Source of the DNA: Bradyrhizobium sp. RP6
GTDB lineage: Bacteria; Pseudomonadota; Alphaproteobacteria; Rhizobiales; Xanthobacteraceae
Direction of reading: 5' to 3'
DNA: 64,000 nucleotides
NCBI RefSeq assembly: GCF_003837805.1
Contig: NZ_RQIT01000018.1
Span: 83,218-147,217 of the forward strand
Part shown: positions 49,363 to 58,268 of the stretch, in pieces
Numbering within the stretch: the stretch's first letter is position 1
Layout of the letters: every line of letters begins with the position of its first letter
The notes under the pieces: generated by a model
What the model was told of the DNA's origin: nothing
What the model saw: only the letters and a program-made list of their open reading frames with translations
Databases searched by the model: none
Translations under genes and position numbers: made by a program

Positions 49363-49709
49363 GGCGTTTCCTCGGGTTTGATTATTGTTGGAAGTGATCG
49401 ATTGTCGTCCCACATGCCCGGCGCGGCAAGCGCATCTACACGCGTGCGCCGGTCGCGATGTCGTGACTTGACGGCCTTGGCCCCACGCAGGACGACACGG
49501 GCTGAACGGCGACGCTCCTTCGCAATCTGCGGTGGATGGCCACACGTCGCCCTCACCCTGGATTGGGCTCCAGGCGATATGTTTCACGAGTTTTTGGACG
49601 CCTGAAACATTTCGTGAGCTGCTGCGTTCAGCACCCGGTCCGATCCATGGGCCGACTAAGATTTGATGCAATGTTGCCGTCCGTGGACGGGTGGCGAGGG
49701 GGACCTGAG
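49363..49709. other. Spacer with an inverted repeat
   Basis: About 350 bases between divergent genes. It should carry both promoters. The only clear structure is atgtttca (49579-49586), 16 bases, then tgaaacat (49603-49610), a perfect 8+8 dyad about 100 bases before the next ATG. It resembles one half of a parS-like site but is not a parS. Confidence 0.5.
49579..49610. promoter_or_regulatory. Dyad ATGTTTCA-N16-TGAAACAT, operator candidate
   Basis: Perfect 8-base arms; the same bases also give partly overlapping tttcacga and tttcgtga elements. It may serve the small gene at 49710 or the serine hydrolase. No regulator gene is adjacent. Confidence 0.4.
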
Positions 49710-50030
49710 ATGATTTCGACCTGGAGCGAATGGAAGCGCTATCCCCGTCAGGGACGGGGAGAGAACCTGGAGGCGCCGATTTCGCCCGGCATTTACGAGG
49801 TCCGCATCGCCGGCACCGGCGCACTCTATTCCTTCGGTGCGGTCGACAATCTGGCGCAGGCGCTGGCGCTGCTGCCGGTCGGCTCGAAATCATGGTTCGG
49901 CCGCCGCGACACCTCTTCGGTCCCCGATCTCGAATACCGGACCTGCGCGACCTCGTCGAAGGCTGATGCCAAGGCCGCCGCCGAGCGCATGATCGGCCGC
50001 CGCGAGACCTATATGAGCGGCGCGGCGTAA
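49710..50030 (+). CDS. Small conserved-looking protein of unknown function
   Basis: 106 residues starting MISTWSEWKRYPRQGRGENLEAPISPGIYEVR. GAGGGGG is 7-13 bases upstream, a strong ribosome site. I do not recognise the family. The middle (PGIYEVRIAGTGALYSFGAVDNLAQAL) is reminiscent of a GIY-YIG-like start, but the full motif is not there. Soluble; no signal or membrane segment. Confidence 0.65.
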   Translation: MISTWSEWKRYPRQGRGENLEAPISPGIYEVRIAGTGALYSFGAVDNLAQALALLPVGSKSWFGRRDTSSVPDLEYRTCATSSKADAKAAAERMIGRRETYMSGAA

Positions 50031-50137
50031 GGCCGCTGCCAGTTTAACTGCCATCTGACGTGCGTTGCAGGGCGGTGCATTGCGCATCGTCCATCCCTAT
50101 ATTGCGGCCGATCCGATCGCCGCCAGGGAGAAACGCC

Positions 50138-51631
50138 ATGACCCAGACCGCCGCCGCACGCGCCCCGCAAGCCACCGCCACCCTGCGCGACCGGCTGAAG
50201 GATCCTTCGCTGCTGAAGGAGGCCTGCTACATCGACGGCGCCTGGGTCGGCACACCGGTATTTGCCGTCAACAATCCCGCCACCGGCGTCGAGCTTGCAA
50301 AGGTTCCGCAGCTTGGTGCGGACGAGACCACCAAAGCGATCGAAGCCGCCGAGCGCGCCTTTCCGGCCTGGGCCAAGCACACCGCCAAGCAGCGCTCCAA
50401 CATCTTGCGCAAATGGTTCGAGCTGATCGTCGCCAATCGCGAGGACCTCGCGCTGATCCTCACCTCCGAGCAGGGCAAGCCGCTCACCGAGGCGCTGGGC
50501 GAGGTCGATATCGGCGGCGCCTATGTCGAGTTCTTCGCCGAGGAGGCGCGCCGCGTCTATGGCGAGACCATCCCGACGCAACGTCCCGATGCGCGGCTGC
50601 TCGCGATCAAGCAGCCGATCGGCGTCTGCGGTGCGATCACGCCATGGAATTTCCCGAACTCGATGATCACGCGCAAGGTGTCCCCGGCGCTCGCCGCCGG
50701 CTGCACCGTGGTCCTGAAGCCCGCCAACGAGACGCCGCTGTCGGCGTTGGCGCTCGCCGTGCTGGCGGAGAAGGCCGGCGTGCCCAAGGGCGTCTTCAAC
50801 ATCATCACCGGCGATGCCCCGCCGATCGGAAAGGTGCTGTGCGAGCATCCGGCCGTGCGCTTCGTCGGATTCACCGGCTCGACCGCGGTCGGCAAGATCC
50901 TCTATCAGCAGGCCTCGGTCGGCGTGAAGCGGCTCGGCCTCGAGCTCGGCGGCAATGCGCCGTTCGTGGTGTTCGACGATGCCGACATCGACGCGGCGGT
51001 CGAAGGTGCGATCGTCTCGAAATACCGCAACATGGGCCAGACCTGCGTCTGCGCCAACCGCCTCTACGCCCAGGACAAGATCTACGACGAGTTCGTGCAA
51101 AAACTGTCGAAGAAGGTCGCAGCGATGAAGATCGGCGACGGCACCGAGAGCGGCGTCACGCAAGGGCCCCTGATCAACATGAAGGCCGTCGACAAGGTCG
51201 AGCGCCACATCGCCGATGCCGTGAAGCGCGGCGCCAAGGTCGTTACCGGCGGCAAGCGGAGCGAGCTCGGACGTTCGTTCTTCGAGCCGACCGTGCTGGC
51301 CGACGTCAAGCCGGACTCGCTGGTGTCGCAGGAGGAGACCTTCGGCCCGCTAGCGCCGGTGATCCGCTTCAAGGACGAGGCCGACGTCATCGCGATGTGC
51401 AATGCCTCGCCGTTCGGTCTGGCCTCCTATTTCTATTCCCGCGATCTCGGCCGCGTCTGGCGCGTCGCCGAAGCGCTGGAGTCGGGCATGGTCGGCGTCA
51501 ACACCGGCCTCATCACCACGGAGGTCGCGCCCTTCGGCGGCGTCAAGGAAAGCGGCCTGGGGCGCGAAGGCTCGCATCACGGCATGGAAGAATATGTCGA
51601 GATCAAATACGTGATGATGGCGGGGGTGTAG
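50138..51631 (+). CDS. gabD: NAD(P)-dependent succinate-semialdehyde dehydrogenase
   Basis: Oxidises succinate semialdehyde to succinate (GABA breakdown). The 497-residue aldehyde dehydrogenase has the catalytic Glu in RLGLELGGNAPFVVF and the nucleophile in MGQTCVCANR, with CGAITPWNFPNSMITRK and IGKVLCEHPAVRFVGFTGSTAVGK for cofactor binding. AGGGAGA precedes the ATG. The gene stands alone here, with no gabT nearby, so gabD is the best name but not certain. Confidence 0.9.
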   Translation: MTQTAAARAPQATATLRDRLKDPSLLKEACYIDGAWVGTPVFAVNNPATGVELAKVPQLGADETTKAIEAAERAFPAWAKHTAKQRSNILRKWFELIVANREDLALILTSEQGKPLTEALGEVDIGGAYVEFFAEEARRVYGETIPTQRPDARLLAIKQPIGVCGAITPWNFPNSMITRKVSPALAAGCTVVLKPANETPLSALALAVLAEKAGVPKGVFNIITGDAPPIGKVLCEHPAVRFVGFTGSTAVGKILYQQASVGVKRLGLELGGNAPFVVFDDADIDAAVEGAIVSKYRNMGQTCVCANRLYAQDKIYDEFVQKLSKKVAAMKIGDGTESGVTQGPLINMKAVDKVERHIADAVKRGAKVVTGGKRSELGRSFFEPTVLADVKPDSLVSQEETFGPLAPVIRFKDEADVIAMCNASPFGLASYFYSRDLGRVWRVAEALESGMVGVNTGLITTEVAPFGGVKESGLGREGSHHGMEEYVEIKYVMMAGV

Positions 51632-51791
51632 CCCCCGGCCTCGTGTTACGGGTCGTTGCGACTCAACTCTGGCCGTTCGAGATTAAACTCGAAGTCTGTG
51701 CCGCTACCTTCGCCTTTCACGACCCGCATTTTTTCGCCGGCCGGCACACGCCCGGCCGTCGAAGGCGGGATCAGCCAAGGCTTCACGCCAA
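51632..51791. other. Spacer between converging gabD and the peptidase-like gene
   Basis: About 160 bases; no clear terminator was seen on either strand. The two genes end toward each other. Confidence 0.4.
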
Positions 51792-53174
51792 TCACGCCTT
51801 GGCAGCAACGTACCCGTAAAAGTTCATGAGAAAGTCCTTCGTGGCGAGGGACTTTATGGCGCCGGCTTTATTCGGGTGCGGGATCTCGTAATCGCCATTG
51901 CCCCATGAGAAAACCTTCGCCTTCACGTACCCGTTCACGACCTGTATCTTTTCGCGCAACACGACCCAGTGCATCGTGAACGCGGAGCCTTTATCGGACT
52001 GATCATCATAGTCCGTCATATTGGCGCTTATGAAGAGGCATACGCGATACCCCCGATCGAGCAGGGTGTTGGCTTCGTTTACATCGTCGATGCCTTTGTT
52101 GAATCGCGAGATGTTGGTATTCTCGCGCACGTCCCGGTATCCGGCCTTGCGGAACCATTGCTCCATTTCGCTCGGCAGGGTGACGCCGGCAAGATCGCTG
52201 ATTTTGCCCGTGTCGTCGAAATCGAGGAACCAATTCTCTGAATCGCGTATGGAGGCGCATGTCAGCCAATCGACGTGGTCCAGCGACCAGGGCGGCGTGT
52301 AGTTCCTCACATCCTTTCCCGGCTTGATCAGCAGGCGGCCAAGATTCGCATGCCCCTTCTGATACAGGTCGATCGCGAACCGCGCGTAGTGCCCCGGCTT
52401 ATCGGATGCATAGCTGAACATCAGCGCGGAGGGCCCGCACAGACTTCCCTTATCCTGATCGATGAGGCTCGGCTTCGCGATGCGCCTGAGAATACCTATC
52501 CCGACGCGGTGCGGGTCGAGCTTCGGAAAGAACGTGGTCCTCGTGTTCTTGAGGAAATCGCAGACCATTTCTGCGGCGAGTTTCTTGTGATCCGAATTGA
52601 GATCGTATGGCCCGATCCCGAGCCACTTCTTCTTCTCGTCGCCGACGAAAAGGTTGATGAGCTTTTTCGAAGTAGGGGAGAGCGTTCTGGAGGTATTCGC
52701 AATGGTGAGCAGGTCGTCCAGCTCGAATGCGGTGACCATGCCGTCCGTGACGGTGGCCCGGATGATATCGACCACCTCCGCGTAATCCAGCTTTGAATCG
52801 TCGGCGATGCCTTTGCCAAGTGCAGCATTGACGGAAGGAGTAGCGACGGCATCCCACTGGCCCTTTTGCGGGGCGGGCTTGGCGGCCGCTTTTGTCGACA
52901 GTTCGACGAGCCGCTTGAATGTCGGGCCCGCAGGCCGAATGTAACCGTCGGGCGTGCCGGGAAAGTTCTTCTTTTGGAAATATAGAATCGAGCTGTAGAG
53001 GCTATCGCTGGCGTGACCGGTCACGACCAGCTGCGGTTTGAGCATGTTCTCGGCACCGCCGTCGGAAATGGAGATCTTGTTGAGCAGCGCAATGACCAGC
53101 TCCTGGTCCTTTTTCCAGTTCTGGCAGCTGCGACCCGTTGCCGCGAACCGTCCGACCTTATCTTTCAGCTGCAT
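51792..53174 (-). CDS. Peptidoglycan-binding plus papain-like cysteine peptidase-type protein, effector-like
   Basis: 460 residues beginning MQLKDKVGRFAATGRSCQNW. Residues about 20-95 look like a peptidoglycan-binding or cargo-type domain (DQELVIALLN...ILYFQKKNFPGTPDGYIRPAGPTFKRL). A helical stretch at about 128-175 (YAEVVDIIRATVTDGMVTAFELDDLLTIA) resembles units seen in other secreted effectors. Residues about 240-430 carry DKGSLCGPSALMFSY (C246), TMHWVVL (H402) and FSWGN (N426), spaced as a papain-like Cys-His-Asn triad. No signal peptide; GGAGA precedes the ATG. No vgrG or immunity gene adjoins it. Function inferred only. Confidence 0.7.
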   Translation of the reverse strand: MQLKDKVGRFAATGRSCQNWKKDQELVIALLNKISISDGGAENMLKPQLVVTGHASDSLYSSILYFQKKNFPGTPDGYIRPAGPTFKRLVELSTKAAAKPAPQKGQWDAVATPSVNAALGKGIADDSKLDYAEVVDIIRATVTDGMVTAFELDDLLTIANTSRTLSPTSKKLINLFVGDEKKKWLGIGPYDLNSDHKKLAAEMVCDFLKNTRTTFFPKLDPHRVGIGILRRIAKPSLIDQDKGSLCGPSALMFSYASDKPGHYARFAIDLYQKGHANLGRLLIKPGKDVRNYTPPWSLDHVDWLTCASIRDSENWFLDFDDTGKISDLAGVTLPSEMEQWFRKAGYRDVRENTNISRFNKGIDDVNEANTLLDRGYRVCLFISANMTDYDDQSDKGSAFTMHWVVLREKIQVVNGYVKAKVFSWGNGDYEIPHPNKAGAIKSLATKDFLMNFYGYVAAKA

Positions 53175-53465
53175 ATGGTGTCTCCGGATACCAAAATGCT
53201 GCCTCGGACCTCCTGACATGCGGCCGGCCGAGACAGGCGCTGTGGCAAGTCTTCCGCTGTAGAATGTTGGTCGCACCTGCCGGCTCTAGTGTTCACTCGC
53301 AAGGGCCGCGGCTGTCCTGCGGTAAGTTTCACTAGTGCGTGATGGCGCCATGCTTTCTCATGCTGCTTGGTCCAAGGAACCGAACTGATGAGGTCGGGCA
53401 ACTGCGCTTGACGCAGATCAAAAGCCCTCGGGCGCGACCGCATAGTCTAGCGCGAGCGGCATCAT
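53175..53465. other. Divergent spacer between the peptidase-like gene and the ABC-type membrane gene
   Basis: About 290 bases with no gene. It should contain both promoters; I saw no convincing -35/-10 pair or dyad. The segment seems somewhat less GC-rich than the housekeeping regions, but this was judged by eye. Confidence 0.4.
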
Positions 53466-54635
53466 ATGGTGGCGCGCGCGCAAGATTGCGGCTCGCGAAT
53501 GCTGACGAGGATTTCTTTCGCTCCGGGTGAAAAGCAACTCTTAGGCCGCTTCTGGCAGAGCGCCTCGGGATATTGGCGCGGACTTACGGCGTGGACAGCG
53601 TGGCTGCTGGTGGTCGCGCTGATCGTCAACGTCATCCTGCAGCTCCTGACGCAGTACGGACTCAACTTCTGGAATCGTGACTTCTTCAACGCCATTGGCC
53701 GGAAGGACCAGGCGGAGCTTCTGTCCCAGGCGTTCCGGTTTCTGCCGTTGGCGGCGGCGAGCATCGCCTTGACCGTGTTCTCGGTATGGGCGCGCATGAC
53801 CCTGCAGCGTTCCTGGCGCGAGTGGCTGAGCAACAGCCTCTATAGCGACTGGCTGGCGGATGATCGTCTTCCGAGGCGCAACGCAATCCAGGGACATCAC
53901 GAGGCACCGGAGTATCGCATCGCCGAGGATGCCAAGGTCGCGACGGACCTCCCGATCGATCTGGCGACCGGCCTGCTTCAATCGGTGCTCACGATTGCAA
54001 CCTTCGTCGGGGTGCTATGGTCGGTCGGCGGCAGCCTGGAAATCGATTTCGACGGTATCGCCTTCGCAATTCCCGGTTACCTCGTCCTCGCCGTGATCGC
54101 GTATTCCGCCCTGCTGGTGATCGGCATCTGGCTGACGGCCGGCCGTCTGACGCGGGTCATCGAGGAAAACAAGCGCATGGAAGCCGAACTGCGAGCCATC
54201 GGCACGCACGTGCGCGAGGTTGGCGAAGGCAAGGTGGTGCAAGAGGCCGGCATGAACGGCCGCCACGCCGTCGGCGCCGCCTTGAAAGCCGTGATTGCGA
54301 TCTGGCGAATCTACTGCTGGCAATTGATGCGGATGACGCTGGTGACCTATACGGGTCTGCTGGTGACGCCGGTGGTCGGGCTCCTGCTTTGCCTCCCCAA
54401 GTATCTTGGCGGCACGATGACGCTGGGCGAAGTGGTTCAGGCTTCGGCGGCATTCGTCGTGGTCCAGACCGCGTTCAACTGGTTCACGGACAATTATGCC
54501 AAGCTCGCGGAATGGACCGCCTCCGCCAATCGAGTTGCCGAACTCCTGCTGGCCCTGGATGCGGATCGCGCGCCCGGCGATGAGGCGGGTCATCGATCGA
54601 TCCCTGCCAATCGCATCGCGCCGTCGGACGCCTGA
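53466..54635 (+). CDS. ABC-type transmembrane protein of the YddA/SbmA-BacA group, lacking an ATPase domain
   Basis: 389 residues from the ATG at 53466, or 378 from 53499; neither start has a strong ribosome site. It has about six membrane segments. Conserved family segments are YWRGLTAWTAWLLVVALI, LNFWNRDFFNAI, WREWLSNSLY, APEYRIAEDAKVATDL and LGEVVQASAAFVVVQTAFNWF, matching the membrane half of YddA-type transporters. It stops near residue 388, where the linker to the nucleotide-binding domain would begin, and no Walker A follows. SbmA/BacA proteins also lack an ATPase domain and take up peptides. Cargo unknown. Confidence 0.8.
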   Translation: MVARAQDCGSRMLTRISFAPGEKQLLGRFWQSASGYWRGLTAWTAWLLVVALIVNVILQLLTQYGLNFWNRDFFNAIGRKDQAELLSQAFRFLPLAAASIALTVFSVWARMTLQRSWREWLSNSLYSDWLADDRLPRRNAIQGHHEAPEYRIAEDAKVATDLPIDLATGLLQSVLTIATFVGVLWSVGGSLEIDFDGIAFAIPGYLVLAVIAYSALLVIGIWLTAGRLTRVIEENKRMEAELRAIGTHVREVGEGKVVQEAGMNGRHAVGAALKAVIAIWRIYCWQLMRMTLVTYTGLLVTPVVGLLLCLPKYLGGTMTLGEVVQASAAFVVVQTAFNWFTDNYAKLAEWTASANRVAELLLALDADRAPGDEAGHRSIPANRIAPSDA

Positions 54636-54667
54636 GACGAGCGCGCGCCCGATCGACAAGGTACGCG

Positions 54668-55588
54668 CTAAATCTTCAGCTCGTCGCCCGTCACCCGCCG
54701 ATACGCCTCGAGATACCGCTTGCTGGTCGCGTCCACCACGCTGGCCGGCAGCGGCGGCGGCGGGGCATCGCCGTTCCAGCGGCCGGCGCGGCGTTCGGCA
54801 TCGAGATAATCGCGGAGCGGCTGCTTGTCGAAGCTCGCCTGCGGCTGGCCGGGCTTGTAGGCATCCACCGCCCAGAAGCGCGAGGAATCCGGCGTCATCA
54901 CCTCGTCGATCAGGATGATGCGGCCGTCCTTTTCGCGGCCGAACTCGAACTTGGTGTCGGCGATGATGATGCCCTGCTCGCGCGCCAGCTCCTCGCCGAG
55001 CGTGTAGATCGCGCGCGTCATGCTCTCCAGCGTGTAGGCGACCTCGTCGCCGACCACTTCGCGCATCCTGGCGATGGTGATGTTCTCGTCATGGCCGCTC
55101 TCGGCCTTGGTCGCCGGGCTGAAGATCGCGGGCTCCAGCTTCTCGCTTTCGACGAGGCCTGCCTTCAGCTTCTCGCCGGCCAGCGTGCCGCTCGCGGCAT
55201 ATTCCTTCCAGGCGGAGCCTGAGAGATAGCCGCGGATCACGCATTCGATCGGGAACACGGTGGTCCGCTTGCACAGCATGGCGCGGCCGAGAATCTCGGC
55301 GCGGTGCGGCTTCAACGCCGGCACGGCCGCAACGATCTCGTCGGTGTCCGCGCTGATCATGTGATGCGGCACCACGCCTTCGAGCTCATTGAACCAGAAC
55401 GCGCTGATTTGCGTGAGCACGGCGCCCTTCATCGGAATGGTCTCGCCCATCACCACGTCGAAGGCGCTGATGCGGTCGGTGGTGACGAGCAGCAGGCGGT
55501 CGTCGTCGACGGCGTAGATGTCGCGCACCTTGCCTCGGCCGATCTTGGGCAGCGGCAGGTCGCTGGAGAGCATGGTGGTCATCGGCAT
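54668..55588 (-). CDS. purC: Phosphoribosylaminoimidazole-succinocarboxamide synthase PurC
   Basis: Purine pathway step joining CAIR and aspartate. The 306-residue protein has GRGKVRDIYAVDDDRLLLVTTDRISAFDVV, then LAREQGIIIADTKFEFG, and LIDEVMTPDSSRFW (metal/Asp region), all typical. Start ATG at 55586-55588; two further ATGs lie within six codons. Ends 32 bases from the convergent ABC-type gene. Confidence 0.96.
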   Translation of the reverse strand: MPMTTMLSSDLPLPKIGRGKVRDIYAVDDDRLLLVTTDRISAFDVVMGETIPMKGAVLTQISAFWFNELEGVVPHHMISADTDEIVAAVPALKPHRAEILGRAMLCKRTTVFPIECVIRGYLSGSAWKEYAASGTLAGEKLKAGLVESEKLEPAIFSPATKAESGHDENITIARMREVVGDEVAYTLESMTRAIYTLGEELAREQGIIIADTKFEFGREKDGRIILIDEVMTPDSSRFWAVDAYKPGQPQASFDKQPLRDYLDAERRAGRWNGDAPPPPLPASVVDATSKRYLEAYRRVTGDELKI

Positions 55589-55675
55589 GGCTTTTCGCAG
55601 ACAAATCTTTTGCAGGCATGGCCTTCGGGCAAAAACCCGGCCGCGCCGGATGGCGCAGCCGGAAACCGGATTAGC

Positions 55676-56593
55676 CTATTCCGGCAGCGGAATGAACTCG
55701 TGTTCCTGCGGAACTGCGGCGAAGCGGCCGGTTTTCCAGTCCTGCTTGGCTTGCTCGATCCGCTCCTTGCTGGAGGAGACGAAATTCCACCAGATGTGGC
55801 GCGGGCCTTCGAGCGCATCGCCGCCGAGAAACATCATCCGCGTGGCCTTGAGCGCCTTCACGGTGATGCGGTCGCCGGGCCGGAAGATCAGGAGCCGCGG
55901 CCCCTCGTAACGTTCGTTCGCGATCTCGACCTCGCCGTCCACCATGTAGATCGCGCGCTCCTCATGATCAGGATCGAGCGGCACCGTCGCGCCCGCGACT
56001 GCCGTGACCTCGGTGTAGAACCAGGGCGACACCATCGTGACGGGCGAGGCGATGCCGAAGGACGAGCCCGCGATCACGCGTGCGGTAAAATCGCGCTCGG
56101 AGATCATCGGCAGGTCCCCGGCGCCGTAGTGCTGGAACGACGGCGCGATCTCTTCCGATCCCGCCGGTAGCGCGATCCAGCTTTGCAGGCCGAGCATCTT
56201 CTGGCCCGAGGCGCGTTGCGCATCCGGCGTGCGTTCGGAATGGGCGATGCCGCGGCCGGCCGTCATCAGGTTCATCGCGCCCGGCGCGATCTCCTGGACG
56301 TTACCCTCGCTGTCGCGATGCATGATCGCGCCGTCGAACAGATAGGTGACGGTCGCGAGCCCGATATGCGGATGCGGCCGCACGTCCATGCCCTTGCCGG
56401 AGACGAACTGCACCGGACCGAAATGATCGAAGAAGATGAAAGGCCCCACCATCTGCCGCTTGCCATGCGGCAGCGCGCGGCGCACCGCGAAGCCATCGCC
56501 GAGATCGCGCGTCCGCGGCACGATGACGAGATCGAGCGCATCGCAGGACATGGGATCGCCTAGCACGGGATCGTTCGAGGGTTGCCAGCTCAT
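55676..56593 (-). CDS. Pirin family protein
   Basis: 305-residue bicupin. Metal-binding His and Glu are in VRPHPHIGLATVTYLFDG and GRGIAHSERTPD. Pirins are iron-binding, some with quercetin dioxygenase activity; function here is unknown. The start at 56593 follows AGGAG; a longer frame to 56674 is not used. Confidence 0.9.
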   Translation of the reverse strand: MSWQPSNDPVLGDPMSCDALDLVIVPRTRDLGDGFAVRRALPHGKRQMVGPFIFFDHFGPVQFVSGKGMDVRPHPHIGLATVTYLFDGAIMHRDSEGNVQEIAPGAMNLMTAGRGIAHSERTPDAQRASGQKMLGLQSWIALPAGSEEIAPSFQHYGAGDLPMISERDFTARVIAGSSFGIASPVTMVSPWFYTEVTAVAGATVPLDPDHEERAIYMVDGEVEIANERYEGPRLLIFRPGDRITVKALKATRMMFLGGDALEGPRHIWWNFVSSSKERIEQAKQDWKTGRFAAVPQEHEFIPLPE

Positions 56594-56782
56594 GGAGGAC
56601 TCCTTTTGCCTTCCTTGAACGCGATCGTAGCAGGAATCCACATCGTCGTCGCGGCAAACCCCGCAATCAAGCACTTGCCGCAGGGCAGCCGGATCCGACG
56701 TGTGACAAGCTGTCGTCGAAGCTTCACCGTCACGATCAGATGCGATAGCGCGGCAACCGGGGCGAGGCGAATGGGACGGCGA
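56594..56782. other. Spacer between pirin and MmgE/PrpD genes
   Basis: About 190 bases; nothing recognisable except the pirin gene's ribosome site at its start. Confidence 0.4.
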
Positions 56783-58150
56783 CTATCGCCCCAGCTCCGT
56801 CGCCTGTGCCACGCGATCGAACCGCTCCAGCGTCATGATCGCGTCCGCGAACTTCTCCGCGCGTGCGTTCAGCACCGGGCGCGCCAGCGTCAGGAATTTC
56901 TGCTGCATCGCCTGCGTGTCGGGGAACGAATTCGGCTCGCCGGAAGGATCGGCGTAGAGACGCTCATGCACGCCATCGTCGGTGGTGATGCTGACGCGGG
57001 CGCCGAACGGATGGGTACGGCCGATCTCGAGGCGGTCGTCCTGCACCACGTCGAACTTGTCGGCCAGCGCGTCGATCGCGGCATCGCCGAGCCGGTTATA
57101 GTCGTCCCACCCGAACGAGCCCTGGTCGAGCGCGAGCGCGCCGGTGAAGAACATCGAGAACTGGCCGCCGACGATCGAGCGCGGGTGTCGCTTGGTCGCG
57201 GCATCGCCGGTCAGCGTGATGCCGTTGCGGTGCAGGCCGATCTCGACCCGCTTGACCTGGTCCGGCGTCAGATTGTGCTCGCGCCGCATCGCGATCAGCG
57301 CGTCGATCGCGGCATGGGTGTAGCGGCAGCTCGGATAGGGTTTTACGCCGATCTTCATGGTCTCGTAGGTCTTGCCGAGCTCGGCCACCGCCTTGTCCGG
57401 ATGCGCGTCGTCGGTATAGCCGGCGAGCAGGCCGTGCTTGCCCTCGACCGATTCCGTCGCGCCGACGAAATCGTTGCGGGCGAGCGTCGCGGCGATCACG
57501 CCGTTCATCGCGGCGGCGCCGACCTGGTAGCGCTTGTTCCAGGCGCCGTTGACCAGAAATTGCAGCGAGCCCGCGGCCTGGCTGCCGGAGACGCCGAAGG
57601 CGGCGATGAGCTGCTTCTCGCTGAGGCCGAACAGCTTGCCGGCCGCCGCCGCCGCGCCATAGGTGCCGGCCGTCGCGGTCGGGTGGAAGCCGCGCGCATA
57701 ATGCGAGGTCGGGTCGAGCGCGTTGCCGAGCCGGCAGCAGACCTCATAGCCCGCAACGATCGCGGTCAGCACGTCACGGCCGGACGCGCCGACCATCTCG
57801 CCGACGGCGAAGGCGGCAGGAACCACCGGCGCGCTCGGATGCAGCGAGGAATCGGCGTGGGTGTCGTCGAAGTCGAGGGAATGGCCGAGCGCGCCGTTGA
57901 GCAGCGCCGCGACCGCCGGCGTCCAGGTCTTGGCATCGCCGAACACGGTGGATTCGCCCTTGGTATCGAGCGCCAGCGCCTCCAGCATTTTCAGCATCGA
58001 CGGGGTCGATTCGGCCTCGCGTCTCGCCCGGATCGCGCTGCCGAGGAAGTCCAGCGTCAGCACTTTTGCGCGACCCAGCACCTCCGCCGGAATATCCTGG
58101 TATTTCAGATGGAAGACATAGGCGGCGAGCGTTGCGGTTTCGTGGGCCAT
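56783..58150 (-). CDS. MmgE/PrpD-family protein (2-methylcitrate dehydratase-like)
   Basis: 455 residues. The family core (LLNGALGHSLDFDDTHADSSLHPSAPVVPAAFAVGE at about 90-125, then GFHPTATAGTYGAAAAAGKLFGLSEKQLIAAFGVSGSQAAG) is intact. MmgE/PrpD enzymes dehydrate 2-methylcitrate or related acids; no prpB or prpC is near, so propionate catabolism is not shown. GGAAA precedes the ATG. It is divergent from the FUSC gene. Confidence 0.9.
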   Translation of the reverse strand: MAHETATLAAYVFHLKYQDIPAEVLGRAKVLTLDFLGSAIRARREAESTPSMLKMLEALALDTKGESTVFGDAKTWTPAVAALLNGALGHSLDFDDTHADSSLHPSAPVVPAAFAVGEMVGASGRDVLTAIVAGYEVCCRLGNALDPTSHYARGFHPTATAGTYGAAAAAGKLFGLSEKQLIAAFGVSGSQAAGSLQFLVNGAWNKRYQVGAAAMNGVIAATLARNDFVGATESVEGKHGLLAGYTDDAHPDKAVAELGKTYETMKIGVKPYPSCRYTHAAIDALIAMRREHNLTPDQVKRVEIGLHRNGITLTGDAATKRHPRSIVGGQFSMFFTGALALDQGSFGWDDYNRLGDAAIDALADKFDVVQDDRLEIGRTHPFGARVSITTDDGVHERLYADPSGEPNSFPDTQAMQQKFLTLARPVLNARAEKFADAIMTLERFDRVAQATELGR

Positions 58151-58268
58151 CGTGTTTCCTCGTTTTGGCGCGCAAGTTAGGCGGGCTGATTTGGCCTTTC
58201 AAGCGGCCTTGGGGCTGCGGGCATCAGCCATGCTTTTGCTTGGCTTCCAGGATCGGACCGGGACTTCG

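Noticed and set aside
49579..49610. A parS centromere site for the ParA-type protein
   Set aside because: The halves are separated by 16 bases, whereas parS is a compact 16-base palindrome; it is 47 kb from the ParA gene.
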